This document shows, in pieces, positions 1 to 12,387 of a DNA stretch of 64,000 nt; position 1 is the stretch's first letter; each line of letters begins with the position of its first letter. The DNA comes from Lithodes maja (taxonomy: Eukaryota > Arthropoda > Malacostraca > Decapoda > Lithodidae), in contig JBAKBP010000186.1 of the NCBI GenBank assembly GCA_037953745.1, positions 124,001-188,000 on the forward strand, given 5' to 3'. The notes under the pieces are model-generated. The model was given only the letters and a program-made list of their open reading frames with translations, was not told where the DNA came from and made no database searches. A program made the position numbers and the translations under genes.

Positions 1-756
1 CTCCCTGCGCAAATATGGCCTAGTGCGGTAACACTCCCGGCCACAAGAAAGAAAGCCAGGCAAAAGACCGGCAATAGGGAAAAACAATGCAGGGGTAGCC
101 TAGGCCTCGCCGAAAATATAGGCCCATGTGGGAGAAAAGTTAAACAACTAAATGAGACAGGCAGAAAGGCAAGAAGGAGGAAGTAAGTAAAGTTCGAAGG
201 ACCATACCTTGTCTGGACTGTGGGGACAAGAGCTATATATAGGAAACAGAAAATAATCACCTTGAAAATGATAATGTAAAACATAAATTTAAGCACTCAT
301 AAAATAATATGGGTCCCAGTGATAATATAAAAGGCTTATCTGAATGTAGAGCGAAGTATTGAAGAAGTTGAGTGGAGGATGTAGCAGATTATTGATGATC
401 ACTATTATTGGATGTTGGCAGATGGATTTCTATACAGCAAGTGAGGTCTCCTTTGTTTACATACGGGACCTCGACCTCGGTTACCAATCTTAAGTCTCAA
501 CTAAGGGGTTACTTCTTTCATATCTATCTTATACCCAAGGTACACTCATACATTCGCATATACATTGATCAATACCAGTAAATTAAATTGGATACTATAA
601 TGTATGAATGTAATATTTAAACTACATATTAACGAAAAAACTTATATTATTGTTACCAAAGAAAACGTAATGGAGAATAAATCAAGGTAAACTTAATTAA
701 TGTCAAGTTATGACAAGAGCAATGTATCAAGGGATAGTTGTATCAACAATGATGTA
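1..756. other. Unassigned AT-rich sequence
   Basis: I see no coding region, tandem array or recognisable element here. The stretch ends at the left copy of the LTR-like direct repeat. Confidence 0.5.
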
Positions 757-1526
757 TGTTACGCAAGATTATTAGGAGTAGTCAAATGTATTCATAGGGT
801 TAACTCCAGACAGGAGTATTAGGACGTTTTGAGTTACGATCCTATATTTATGATAAGGGTTAACCTCTTACTCGATGTAGGTAGACTTAATGTGTCTCCT
901 ATGAGCAATAGGTTACTGTAGGTTGTATGATGATTGTAGAAGTTGTAGTGTAGAGGCTGAGTTCTCTGCTTGTAGATTGATTTAATAGATAGGTATAAAA
1001 GCTGCCACCACCGATTACCATATACCTATTATATATTGATAGATATAGGTAAAGGGAATATAATTAAATATCTCTGATCCAAAACCACTTTGATATAATT
1101 ATTTAAGTAACAATCTGAAAGATATACAGAAGTACTATAAAGTAATATAAGAGTAAACCCTAACTCAAGAGGGTATCTCTGGGTATATGTTATCACCCTG
1201 GATGTTCGATTCTATCTGCCTGCTCTCCCTATCTCTCACCTTCTCACCACCTCCAAGCCACACCTATAATTCACCTCCTGGTTACAAGATGGCTACCCGT
1301 GGTTACAAGTTGGCGTTGGAGAAAGTACAGGGAGTGTCATTTCAGCAGAATGTGTGTGACAGGATCTGACCAGACAATACGTCATAGGGGTGAATGATCT
1401 TCTGACCTCTGTAATGTACAGTCCCCCATATAAATCTAGATACTGTAACTAAAACACCTTGAAATTATAATTATGATAGATGGTTATAATGATTTCATAA
1501 TAAATAGTATAATCTTGAGATGTAAT
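757..1526 (+). repeat. Left LTR-like direct repeat
   Basis: It matches 5410-6194 over nearly its whole length, with divergence and small indels around 880-980. TATAAAA lies at 994-1000 and AATAAA at 1499-1504. A 60-codon frame at 1187-1369 is shared with the other copy (5859-6041), but this reflects copy similarity rather than a gene. Confidence 0.6.
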
Positions 1527-1830
1527 ACGCCCCCACTAAGATTCTTGCTTCCCACAGCAAGGTAGCACTTAAAATGATATGAGAGGTAAGCAAATTACAG
1601 TTAAAATGAGTAAGGTATGAATCTAACTAACTCCATCCCTCGCACATTACCTCTCGGCTCTCCTATGGTCCCCTCGTAGCCCCCTTGCAACACGATTCAT
1701 TATTGGCAAATGAACAATTTCTGGGTGACTACAGAATACAAAGGTAGGCCTAATAGCGAGGCAGGCGTAAGTACATGAAGCTACAATAAAAATAAAAGAT
1801 GAACAGTCACCTACTGAAAGTAAATAAATT

Positions 1831-2317
1831 TTAACCCATAACTATCGGGGCGCAACATAAGTCGAGTATAATAAATCTGGACTATCTGGCGGCGCTCGAC
1901 ATAGGTCGTGTGGCAATTTCAGCACGTAATGTTGCTGAGAGAGAGAGACAAGTGGTGGCAGGAGAGTAGCGAGCGTATGACTGCTCCAGACCACCGCGGC
2001 GAACCTACTGACACGAATCCCACCTCCTCCCTCCCTCTCTCACTCGCTATATACGGAATTGTATGGGGAAAGTGCCGAATTACATGCTTTTTGCACTCGC
2101 GTTGCGCGGTTGTTGCAAGAAAACTAGCCATCATAAAAGGATCGTTATGGTGTCATTGGAAAGCTCTGTTTATGCCCTTTCAGGGATAGATACTTGTTTT
2201 ACGCTCTGGGTCTTATTTAGGCATGAAAATGATCACATAAACAGCCCTATTTTGGCTAAAAACACCCCGCTGGTGGCTACATATTATATACTGCCTAGGC
2301 CGCTCGTAAGGTGTTAA
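1831..2317. mobile_element. TTAA-flanked MITE, family B, copy 1
   Basis: This 487 bp unit matches 24734-25221 end to end. It starts TTAACCCATAACTATCGGGG and ends in CGCTCGTAAGGTGTTAA, so both edges are TTAA and the ends form a short imperfect inverted repeat (TTAACCC.TA against TTAACACCTTA). TTAA target duplication is established for the piggyBac and Kolobok superfamilies; nothing here decides between them. Overlapping frames of 70-90 codons are shared by both copies but resemble no protein I know. Confidence 0.65.
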
Positions 2318-5300
2318 GTTGAAGATAAAAATTGAAAGTGGAATTGGAAATTTGTCTAAGTATTTTGTTAATAAAATAAAAAGTTATAGTAAAATTATAA
2401 AGAAGGATTACATATTGAACAAAGCAAACACAAATGCAAAGACAATGAACAAAAACAAAAATTGTACAAAGTAAAATACTATAGGTATTATTTTCAAACA
2501 AATCCCAATAAGAAACCCAAAAAGAACAAAAACAAAGACACATTATAATTATGGTGTCTGTTGTACATCGAGTAACAAAGTCAAGAAATACTGTATATTG
2601 ATATAAAATAAGAACATTTTAAATATACAGCTGCAAAAAAAAAAAAAAAAATTCTAGGGAAATATTATACAAATACAATTGTAGTAAAATAAAATAATAT
2701 TCCTACCCATAGGAAAACCCACCAAATAGCAATAAACACAACTCCACAAACCCGTGATATGTGTCTTAATACTATCTAGTTTATATATAAACAAAAACAC
2801 AAACCCTCAATATGTAATCAATATGTAACACAGTCATCCACATCATGTGGTATGTAATATGAGTACCTTCCTATTCTGAAAAAAAAATGTATTGCTCAAA
2901 ATAAAATTCATAAAGGAATAGACACAACAATATTTAACACAATAATCCACATCCCGTGGTATGTAATATAATACCTTCCTAATCTGGAAAAAAATCATTG
3001 CGCAAATAACATCACATAGAATATTCAACTAAAATTGTAATCAATCTTTTCAACCGGGAGCTACCCGTTTTTCAAAATAATGCATTTCCTATGGCCAATC
3101 TTAGGAAAATATAGAATACATTCACACACTCAACGTTGCAAATAAAATTATTACAAGGTAGTGCAAATCAATTCTAAAATAAATTCCATAAACCCCAAGA
3201 AAATCCTAAGGATTCACACTCGAACCCCTCCAAGAAATTGTCTCTTAAAATAAAATCATGTCGAGTTATATATAATACCTTACAACATACAGATATTAAT
3301 AAATCATACATGTACAAACTTAATTCACCAAAAAAATGTATCTCCCCATAACACTACACAGAAGTCATATTAAATACCATAGACCGTATAGATATTAATA
3401 AATTAACTCCTAGCATTTTATTTTATCATAAACTCATAACAGAATATACTAATATTGTCCTTCTCCATATGGCCGTCCTCCTCCAAGACCACGAAAAAAG
3501 AAAACAAAAATCAATATACTCTGATAATTTTCTTCAGTTTCCAAAAGCACTCTCTAAAAACAAAATATTTTCCAAGAGCATTTCCTTTTCAATGATAATA
3601 CTGCCACAACAGGGAAATCCAACATTCATATTAGCCAAACTATTCAATGTTTCAGGCAAATATAACAAATATATAGACTCACTGGGCAAAAAAAAAAAAA
3701 AAAGTAACTTAGAAAAGACCCCTAAAAAAAAAATAGTCCCAAATTAGCGAACGAAAATCTACCGAAATATACAGCGCTTGACTGTAGCCAGAAGGCAGAA
3801 ACGAATACACTTAAATGGACAAAAAAGAAACGTTAGGAAATAATTTACTAAGAAAAAAAAAAATCCAGAATAAAACTGAACGAAAAAAAAAAAGTTAATT
3901 TGAATGATTTCAAAACTAGATTACATTAGGAAAATATCAATCAATCAAACTTCCACTATTCAAATCAAAAGAAACTCGAAAAAAAATCATGAACGAGTGT
4001 ATTTCGGTAGAGTCCACAATTTGGACAAAAAGATGTTCATTAAAACCCGAAAATGAATTTTTTACAAACTCGCACTCAATTTAAGCAAAAGGCCTACTAG
4101 CGAGCGAAAGAAAAACAATTAAGATGGAAATGATAAACTCGTTAGAAATTCACAAAATATGTTAAGAAAAATTAAAATCACACTGTACGTACAAGAAAGA
4201 TGTTAAAATGACGCACTTATAAGAAAAACAATTTTTTTTACAAATACCTTCGCACCCATCAGCGAGAAGAGATACAGAGGTCGATACAGCTAAAACCTTG
4301 GAGGCTGCACGAACGCACTCGTAAATTTATTGTAATTAAAATAATTAACAAGAAATGAACACTAAATTCACTTTAAAACCTCAGATGTATTAAAAAACTA
4401 AATTAACTCAACCGCTTAGATCAAGTTGCAGGTATAAGAAACTTAGGAAAAATTAATGAATATTACTGACTTGGGAAAATAACCCCTATAAAGTCTCAAA
4501 AAAGAATGTTATCACTTAGGAATAACAATTTAATAATAACATCTGGGAATCACCGCATACCGCACACACTTATACACATTGCAAGGGTGACAGGACGACT
4601 GACTGAGTGCGTTTGTCCACCCTATCCCTTGACGGGTCAGGGGGTCGCGGTATGACATGATCCATATGAGGATACAGATATGAAATGACATGATGAGAAA
4701 TTGGAGTTTTGACTGAACGACATGATAAAGTGACTGCCATGTCACTGACAATTTGACATGTGTTAGAAAACACGCAATATCTAGGAAGACTCGTTGTATG
4801 AGACATATTTAGAAAAATGAATTTATCTCGCTAGACATGCGGGAAATAATTGACCGTAATATATAGATGTTTGATATTCACTGTACACACCTTTAAAATC
4901 ACTTTGAAGAGTTGTGATGGTAGTCAATTTTCTAAATGGAGAGAGTTGAGGAGTGAGGTGTGGTCGAGGGCAGAGGTCAGCACTGTTTATCAACACGCGC
5001 TAAATCTGCTCAGCTGATCCCGCAACAACGATGCAACACGATGACTCCACACTCTCCTCTCTTGATAAAGTCATCTCCCGGCAGCAACAGGAATCGCCGT
5101 AGACTGGTAGACTAGTAGACTGGTAGACTGGTAGAATCTCGAAGTGTAGAAATGGTTTTAATTTAACCAATTTGTGGTTTGTGGTTGGAAATTAACAGAG
5201 ATAATTTGCACAGGAGCTCAGGAAACAATAAATGTAGAGCTGCTAGATGATTTGTATTGTAGACCGGAGAAGACTGGATCAAATCGGTAGAATGGAAAAA

Positions 5301-5409
5301 CCGGAAATTGATAGAATGGTCGAGTGTAGGCTTGATAATTCTTCGAAGGAACATGGTGTAGTCGCCTAAATTAACAATTCATGTTAAAAAGGACCACCGC
5401 TGCCTACCA
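2318..5409. other. AT-rich interior of the LTR-like element, no genes seen
   Basis: The stretch is rich in A-runs. It holds a diverged duplication of about 107 bp (around 2836-2890 and 2944-2995) and a short 10-bp tandem run at 5101-5134. I find no retroelement coding motif on either strand. Confidence 0.5.
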
Positions 5410-6194
5410 TGTTACGTAAGACTATTAGGTAGTCAAATGTATTCATAGGGTTAACTCCAGGTAGGAGTATTAGGACGTTTTGAGTTACGATCCTATATTT
5501 ATGATAAGGGTTAACTGTAGACTCTATATAAGGCTGACTGAAGGTGTCGATGGCCTTAAGAGATGTAGATATTATATTTTAGTAATAGATTGATTGAAGA
5601 TAAGTTGATCTCAGCTCTCTCTGCTCGTTGATGATAGATTAATCGATTGATATATATAAGTAGTTATAATGCTGCGACCACCGATTACCATATATATATA
5701 TATATTATATTGATAGATATAGGTAAAGGGTATATAATTACAGATTTCTGGTCCAAAACAACTTTGATATATATTTAAGTAACAATCTGAAAGATATACA
5801 GAAGTACTATAAAGTAATATAAGAGTAAACCCTAACTCAAGAGGGTATCTCTGGGCATATGTTATCACCCTGGATGTTCGATTCTATCTGCCTGCTCTCC
5901 CTATCTCTCACCTTCTCACCACCTCCATGCCACACCTATAATTCACCTCCCGGTTACAAGATGGCTACCCGTGGTTACAAGATGGCGTTGGAGAAAGTAC
6001 AGGGAGTGTCATTTCAGCAGAATGTGTGTGACAGGATCTGACCAGACAATACGTCATAGGGGTGAATGATCTTCTGACCTCTGTAATGTACAGTCCCCCA
6101 TATAAATCTAGATACTGTAACTAAAACACCTTGAAATTATATGATAGATGGTTATAATGATTTCATAATAAATAGTATAATCTTGAGATGTAAT
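5410..6194 (+). repeat. Right LTR-like direct repeat
   Basis: Partner of 757-1526. AATAAA lies at 6167-6172. The match stops at 6194, immediately before ATGTA. The sequence upstream of 5410 is not a convincing polypurine tract. Confidence 0.6.
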
Positions 6195-6249
6195 ATGTAT
6201 GAGGCTTAGGCATAGGGTTTGAATATACAAGAGAAAAGAAGGTTTGAGG

Positions 6250-6509
6250 AGTATCTGTGAAGTGATGCGTAGAGACAGATTGAGGAATGAAGAGGAACGT
6301 AGAAGAGTGGGACAACAGGAACCCTTATCGGCCAGAGTGGAAAGAAGCGTGGACATATTGAACGAATGGGAGATGAAAGGCTTACAAAGAAAATATGTGA
6401 GTTAGAAATAAGGGGAAATAGACTGAGAGGAAGATCTCGGAGGGGTGGGAGAGATGGTGTGAAACAAGCATTGGAATATAAACTGAAGAACAGGCAAGAG
6501 AAGTGGTGA
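6250..6509 (+). pseudogene. LINE (RTE-type) ORF2 C-terminal remnant
   Basis: The frame at 6360-6509 reads ERMGDERLTKKICE, then a basic RGRSRRGGRDGVKQALE stretch, and stops at TGA 6507-6509. This parallels the C-terminus of the intact RTE-type ORF at 42850-45861 (HMERMESERMTKRVYESKVE, then RGRGRPNMRWKDGVRN). Upstream, 6265-6358 reads a related segment rich in R and E in another frame, so a short deletion or frameshift lies near 6358. No endonuclease or reverse transcriptase core is left. Confidence 0.6.
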
Positions 6510-7150
6510 TGAATAGGAATGAATAGAGAATTCTTGTGAATAAACAAGTGATAGGACGGTCGTAGGGAGAGGGAGTCGGGTGCCAGTTGGACTAGAATCT
6601 AGTTAATAGTTTGTCAGGCACTTGGCCGGGGGAACAGACGTATATGTGAAGGGCCCTGCCTGGAAGTAATGTGGGCGGGAATTGTAGTGTTGTACCGCTG
6701 CTTGTCTTCCTGATGAGACCGGAACCTCTCCAAGAGATCTGGGACTTGGGGGAGTGCTGCTGACCCCTAGTGATCCTTAGTGTCTTGGACTTCTCCTGGA
6801 AGACCCATATATGTATGAGTTATTTAGGTGTTTGTTCTCTGTCTCTAGTCGGCCACCCCATTTTTTTTGTTTTCCCTATATTCCAACTACTCCCTCTCGG
6901 GCATAGGCTGAGAGCCTGTACATTCCACCACTCAGCACGGTGAAGCCTGTGAGGTCTTGTTCCAGTCTGGGGAGTGAGACATGTGAAGCATCCATCATGG
7001 CTCGAAGCAGCTCCATCTCTGAAGCAGCTGGTTGCTTCGCTCAAGTGCTTCACCGTCTCACCCTCCAGACTCAGACCCTCACTCTCAGAACGCTACCTAT
7101 TGAGCAGTGAACTCACTTGGCATTGTCCCTCTGTAACATATTTTGAATAT
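6510..7150. other. Unassigned sequence after LINE remnant
   Basis: This may be the 3' untranslated part of the LINE remnant. I see no tandem array and no supported coding region. Confidence 0.35.
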
Positions 7151-7189
7151 GGGAATATTCATACAGTGTTATTTAATCAGGGAACAATG

Positions 7190-7345
7190 AGGGTATTATT
7201 TTGGCATTTCGGTGGGCTTTGTGGTAATGCACTGATACTAGGTACAGCACAAATTCAATCCCAATAATATCTTCCCATTGACATATCGGGATTTGAACCC
7301 GGGTCCATTGGATTACCAATCCAGTGGCATGACCACTCCACCACA
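7190..7345 (-). mobile_element. tRNA-like segment, candidate SINE head
   Basis: On the minus strand, 7345 down to 7283 reads like a tRNA. There is an A-box-like TGGTGGAGTGGTCATGCC, an anticodon loop TTGGTAA (GGT, threonine type) on a near-complete stem, and a T-arm CGGGTTCAAATCCCG. The acceptor stem does not close and no CCA region fits, so a working tRNA is unlikely. About 100 bp of non-tRNA sequence continues downstream on the minus strand, the arrangement of a tRNA-derived SINE. I see no second copy in the window, so the SINE reading is inference. Confidence 0.45.
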
Positions 7346-7439
7346 CACATTGTGCCTGAGTATATACATACATACATCAATGGCATGCCTACAAATTGAT
7401 ATATATGCTGTATACATACATACACCTACACCAGAGTGT

Positions 7440-7635
7440 TTATGTGTATGTGTGTATGTGTGTGTGTTTGTGTGTAGTATGTGTGTGCAAAAGAGAGAGA
7501 GAGAAAGAGAGAGAGAAACATTGCGTGAGTATAATAATTATGTGAGGGCATGAAAGGAAAAGCGTGTTCTATGGATAAGCCTGCGTGTGGAGGAAACATG
7601 GATACATCAGTGTGTGTGTGTGTGTGTGATCGGAG
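7440..7635. repeat. GT-rich and GA-rich microsatellites
   Basis: GT runs lie near 7442-7475 and 7608-7628, with a GAGA run near 7493-7525. Confidence 0.8.
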
Positions 7636-7976
7636 TTACACGTGTACACTCACGCGCACTAAAAGTTGCTCAGGGTTGGGTCCTTCCTTACCCCCCTCAA
7701 CGCTGGGCAGGTGGAAGGGGGGAGTCGGGTCCAAGCTTACCCCACCTTCCACCCCCAAACTATCCCCAACTCCCACACCTACCTCCTCTAGCTGACAGTT
7801 AGTGAATAACCACGTTTGTTCTCATATCATGTAAATTATAGCTAAACCATCATTGCAAACGCTTACAATGACCAACATTAAATATTTATTGGGAATTTAT
7901 TAATACAATGTGTATTCGCATTCTCAAAATTAATCTTCATACAAACAATGTGGGTTAAACGAATCTCTGCTGTAGA

Positions 7977-8052
<76 letters not shown>
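7636..8052 (+). repeat. Left inverted arm ending in (CT)n
   Basis: It pairs with 10896-11305. The pure CT run occupies 7979-8052. Confidence 0.8.
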
Positions 8053-8054
<2 letters not shown>

Positions 8055-8740
8055 GGATTTGAACTTACGATATATATTGAGAGCATGGCTACTACTATAT
8101 TACTCCTGACAAATGAAGCATGATTTGGAGGATTCGGTGTTCGGTGTTCATTCATGTATTAGCGGAAGCCGAGCTGGCAGCACAATTTGTATGGCTTGCA
8201 TAATTCACACTTGGACCATTTCACAGGTTAAGGGGGCTCTGTCTTTTTACGCATCGTGATATACGTTTAGTGTTCTACTTATTTTGTTCAACTAAATATT
8301 ATAAGATACACCATTAATGTATTAACGAATTAACATTGTTGGTAATATTATTTTGCTTTACCGATATCGATATTTTAATATTAAATACTTCAAAAGTTCT
8401 CTGCAGTGATAAGGTATAAGCAGGATAAAGACAAATTATATTTAGACCTTAATTCAAACGAGCTGTTTAGCTTGCTAGTTTTCCTGATTGCCATTATGTC
8501 TTCTACCGTGAGCCTCGATGACAATATTATATAGTATATCTCTCTTACCTCTTACCGTCACTTTAGAATTATATTGTGCATACAACAATCACTTCACAGT
8601 CTCTTCAGCGTTAGCAGGCCCCTTATGTCCTATTGATACACATATTTTACCCATATAGCCCCATGATAATAGTAATTAGGTTTCTGTCTAAATGAGTATA
8701 TCACTAGGTTGTTTATAATCAAATTATTTTATTACAAGGT

Positions 8741-9834
8741 ATGCCAGGAAGAGGAAGAGGTCGAGGCAGACTGCCACGAACGCAGGCGAATAGACCAGAG
8801 GTCATTACTCACAGATCTATTATAGTTGGTCTTCACGCTGGTGGCATATCCAAGTCGGAAATAGCACGTCATTTGGGCATCAGTAGAAGCACTGTTCAAT
8901 TTTGGATACAACGACATGAGGAGGAAGGAAATGTCCTGACTAGACCAAGACCTGGCCGGCCTAGGGTGACTTCGCATGATGAAGATGCAAGGCTTGTGGA
9001 GGCTGCAAGGCTTAATCCATTAACAACTGCAGTTGCACTGACAAGAGAGGTGCCCATGCCTTGCCATCCATCCATCCACTACTCGGCGGCGGCTCGTTGA
9101 GTCTGGGTTGCAATGTTATGTTCCCGCTGTTAAGGAATTACTTACAGCAGCAAATAAGGCAGCACGACTAAGATTTGCCCGGGAATATATTCACCATGGG
9201 TTAGACTTCTGGAGAAAAGTTATTTTCACTGATGAGATGTGTTTCACTTCAGTTTCTGCACCAGGCCGACAATGCTGGCACCAGGAGAACACTCGCTTTG
9301 AGGCCTGTAATATCTTTGAGTGGACGAGGAGTGGGTTAAGGAGCAAGGTTAAGAGATACAATGTATCTCTTAACCTTTGGTTACAGTTTCCCTTTACGGT
9401 TGGATGTGGCATGGGGGCCCAGGAGAACTTGTCCACATTGATAGCTATCTAAACAGTGAGAAATACATCAACATCTTGGAAATTTCTGCCATTCGGGATA
9501 ATGCTATTCCTGAGCCCGAACCCATTTGGCTAGTGCAAGATCGTGCACCAATCCATACAAGCAGGAGAGTGATTGACTGGTTTGCATGCCACCCAGAAAT
9601 ACACCTGATTGACTGGCCCACTAAGGGATGCGTCTGTAATCCCATAGAAAACTTATGGGCATGGTGCAGGAATGGGAGGTGCACGAAAAAACGAAACCAT
9701 CAATAGTGAGAACAGCTGAAGAAGTGTGGGAAGGAATACGTCGACGTCCTGATATCTGCATTAACCTGGTGGATTCTCTACCTTCACGGCTGCAAGAAGT
9801 AATAGATGCAGAGGGAGGCTGGACCCACTACTAA
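8741..9834 (+). pseudogene. Tc1/mariner-type transposase, frameshifted
   Basis: The ATG at 8741 opens a 119-codon frame with a basic start and a helix-turn-helix (GGISKSEIARHLGISRSTVQ), then a second basic helical segment, as in Tc1-type DNA-binding domains. A shifted frame (9108-9355) carries the first acidic site (VIFTDEMCF). A third (9377-9706) carries LVQDRAPIHTS and DWPTKGCVCNPIENLW, the second aspartate and final glutamate about 35 residues apart. The end, SLPSRLQEVIDAEGGWTHY with stop 9832-9834, is in yet another frame. At least three frame breaks make it dead. AATAAA follows at 9946-9951. The transposase nicks and joins DNA at the element ends in intact relatives. Confidence 0.85.
9345..9377. 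repeat. 33-bp perfect palindrome inside the transposase
   Basis: Arms AAGGTTAAGAGATACA and TGTATCTCTTAACCTT surround a single A. The palindrome lies in a 45-bp segment between two GGTTA 5-mers (9334-9338 and 9379-9383), where the transposase homology is interrupted. Confidence 0.75.
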
Positions 9835-9945
9835 TTCCTTCTGGTATATATTAATTGTAATACAGGGTTTTGCATTTTATTGTATTTGTATTATTATTAT
9901 TTGTTTTGTCTTTGCTGTGTATATGTAATGTACATAATGTCCCTC

Positions 9946-9951
9946 AATAAA
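9946..9951 (+). terminator. AATAAA polyadenylation signal of transposase
   Basis: The hexamer lies 112 bp after the transposase stop at 9832-9834, in the same orientation. Confidence 0.45.
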
Positions 9952-9959
9952 GCATTAAC

Positions 9960-10893
9960 ATTATTTTGAATGATGTGTTGTTTGTGTTACCCATTCAATA
10001 AATAAAAAACAATTTGAGAAAGAGTATCCATAGATTATATACAACACTTCCTTGGCCCTTGCAATAGTATGTATTAACTGACAGAGATACAAATAGAATA
10101 CAGTAACTTGCAGGTTTGGTCCATATTCACCAAGGATAGCCGTATATGTATAAACCCTAGTTGAACTATGAACTAGTTAAACAGTATAATGCTATTACAG
10201 GATCGAAATTCATCACAATGACTGCAATATGGTTGATGGGAGTTGAATGTACACAATTCACGCACACATAGCCCCATAAACCTTGTAACACTTATACTCT
10301 TGCATGGATCTGAATGGAGTGTTGTATGATGAATTTGCCTGCACTTTATACACTTAAAGGAAAGTGATGGTAAGACTATCTATTAAAACTAAACTTTAGT
10401 TGTGGATTTGTAGGGGTGAGAGGCTGAGAACACAGACAAGGGACAGAGGCGGGGTAAGTGATGAGGCGAGCACTGTCACTCAAAGGCTTGATAATCAAAC
10501 CGTACTATAAGTTAACACTGACTTTGATCATAAGTTATATATCGAGTTCTACATTAAATTAAACGAAAAATTAGTGTATAGGATACATATAATGAAATAC
10601 AGACAGTTTATAGTATGTGTGGTATAGAATATATGAAAGAAACTGAATGTAATAATAAACGACACAATCGATAATAGTTGCAACACTATTCCAGCCAATC
10701 TTTGCCATTTTTTCCCTTTCTTTTATGTTAGAATAAAGACTCGACGGTCTTAAGTGATTTGAGAACCAAGGAATATATCGTAAAGGGCACGTTGATGTGT
10801 ATGGCAATGATGGTGAATATGTTATCATTAATGCTGTATGATCTTTGATTTAATTACGGTATTATTATATAAATCACATTAAATCTTGGTCGT

Positions 10894-10895
<2 letters not shown>
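9960..10895. other. Unassigned interior of the Tc1-type element
   Basis: AT-rich; I see no coding region or repeat. Confidence 0.4.
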
Positions 10896-10964
<69 letters not shown>

Positions 10965-11305
10965 TCTACAGCAGAGATTCGTGTAACCCACGTTGTTTGT
11001 ATGAAGACTCATTTTGAGAATTCGAATACATATTGTATTAATAAATTCCCAATAAATATTTAATGTTGGTCATTGTAAGCGTTTGCAATGATGGTTTAGC
11101 TATAATTTACATGATATGAGAACAAACGTGGCTATTCACTAACTGTCAGCTAGAGGAGGTAGGTGTGGGAGTTGGGATAGTTTGGGGGTGGAAGGTGGGG
11201 TAAGCTTGGACCCGACTCCCCCCTTCCACCTGCCCAGCGTTGAGGGGGGTAAGGAAGGACCCAACCCTGAGCAACTTTTAATACTTGTGAGTGTACATGT
11301 GAGTT
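10896..11305 (-). repeat. Right inverted arm beginning with (GA)n
   Basis: Complement of 7636-8052. The pure GA run occupies 10896-10961. Confidence 0.8.
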
Positions 11306-11528
11306 TATGAATGGACTAGCCTAGCTTGTTCTACGTATGTGGAGGAAGATACGATGCATCAGTGTGAGTGAGTGTGCCTGTGTTTTATGTTAGACAACTC
11401 GGACAATAAACAGGCTAAATTAACACGACAGCCATGACTCCGAATAGTCAGTATAAACAGCACTCTAGATAATAGGTTTGGGGGAGCTCATATGTCAGTT
11501 TAACCAGTCAGTCAGTAGCCAGCCCTTA

Positions 11529-12089
11529 TAGTCTAGTGGCTTAGTGCAAAAAATACCCCTATTTGTGCACTTTTGGAAACAAATGTCAATTTTGGCACAC
11601 ATGTACATTAGACCATTGCGAGTAAAACTGGATATAGAAACACTCTTGTGGACCTCCCCGGGGGCCGGGGGCGCCGCCCCAAAGTCCGCCCCGCAGAATC
11701 TCAAGTTGCCTCCATATAACTCCCCATATCTCCACTCCTAATCAATATATTTTAATTCTGTTTGCAGCTTTTACTTCCTAATAACATTGCCAAAAAATGT
11801 AGTTAAATAACAAAATATGATTAAATCAGTCGTTTCTATGGTATTTTTGATTTTGTTAAAATATTTTATGTTACCGTTTTGTAAAGTCTTTTACAAAATC
11901 ATTAATATCACGAAAATTACGCATCAAATCGTACCTTATGTTGTATTACTTTTTGTTAAGAATATTATGAGTAATATAATGCCACAAAGAGATCGAAAAT
12001 ATATTAATTAGGGCCGGAGATATAGAGAGTTACGTGGAAACAACTTTAGCATTGTCTGGGCGCACTGTGGGGTAGCATTCCCGACCACC
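11529..12089 (+). repeat. Left terminal inverted repeat of the Academ-like element
   Basis: It pairs with 18153-18702. The main difference is a short block next to the outer 16 bp, where this side has an A-rich insert near 11545-11560. Confidence 0.85.
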
Positions 12090-12301
12090 TATCTAATATT
12101 GTCGTGATACAGTTATTATACCAAAACCCATGTTTTCGACTGTACACTAAATATAGAAGTGTGTAACTTATAACTTATTTGATGATGATAAATAAAAAAC
12201 TTAATTTTTTTTCTAAATATCCATCACAATGTATTTTATGGTTATGCGATCAAATAACACAATAACATTAAATTTTCCATCTTCTCTTGACTTCTATATC
12301 A

Positions 12302-12381
12302 CCTTCCTAATCTAAATAAAATAGTCTAATAATAGCCAGAAAAGAGAAGAAAAGGGCGTCCTCGGATTCTGAAAGGGTTAA
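12302..12381. mobile_element. D-family MITE fragment (right half)
   Basis: It matches the right half of 18944-19158 (the CCTTCCTAA.CT..ATAAAAT.GTCTAATA block, then GAAAGGGTTAA) and ends on TTAA at 12378-12381. The left half is missing. It sits between the left TIR and the 24-bp array. Confidence 0.6.
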
Positions 12382-12387
12382 AATGGA

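Larger units (their letters stand above)
757..6194 (+). mobile_element. Decayed LTR-type retroelement without coding capacity
   Basis: Two ~770-785 bp direct repeats (757-1526 and 5410-6194) bound about 3.9 kb with no gag or pol coding. Each begins TGTTACG and ends near TGTAAT. The 5-mer ATGTA lies directly outside both outer edges (752-756 and 6195-6199), as expected of a target-site duplication. Each repeat has a TATA-like region and an AATAAA near its 3' end, which suits an LTR. The interior is A-rich and carries a separate TTAA-flanked insertion at 1831-2317. I see no clear primer-binding site or polypurine tract. A segmental duplication is the alternative, but the edge 5-mer and the signals favour a non-autonomous or badly eroded LTR element. 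Confidence 0.5.
7636..11305. mobile_element. Tc1/mariner-type transposon with long inverted arms
   Basis: Sequence 7636-8052 is the inverted complement of 10896-11305, with few differences over about 410 bp. Both arms finish on the inside in a dinucleotide run: CT at 7979-8052 and, as its complement, GA at 10896-10961. Between them lies a broken DDE transposase (8741-9834). Inverted arms around a transposase indicate a DNA transposon. The family's usual TA target duplication is not evident at the arm ends, and ~50 bp similar direct sequences occur just outside (7562-7620 and 11325-11370). The arms may therefore be longer than the true termini, or belong to an enclosing foldback structure. Confidence 0.6.

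Noticed and set aside
1908..2189. 93-codon ORF conserved with 24787-25092
   Set aside because: Both lie in copies of the same MITE; conservation follows from the repeat, and there is no recognisable domain.
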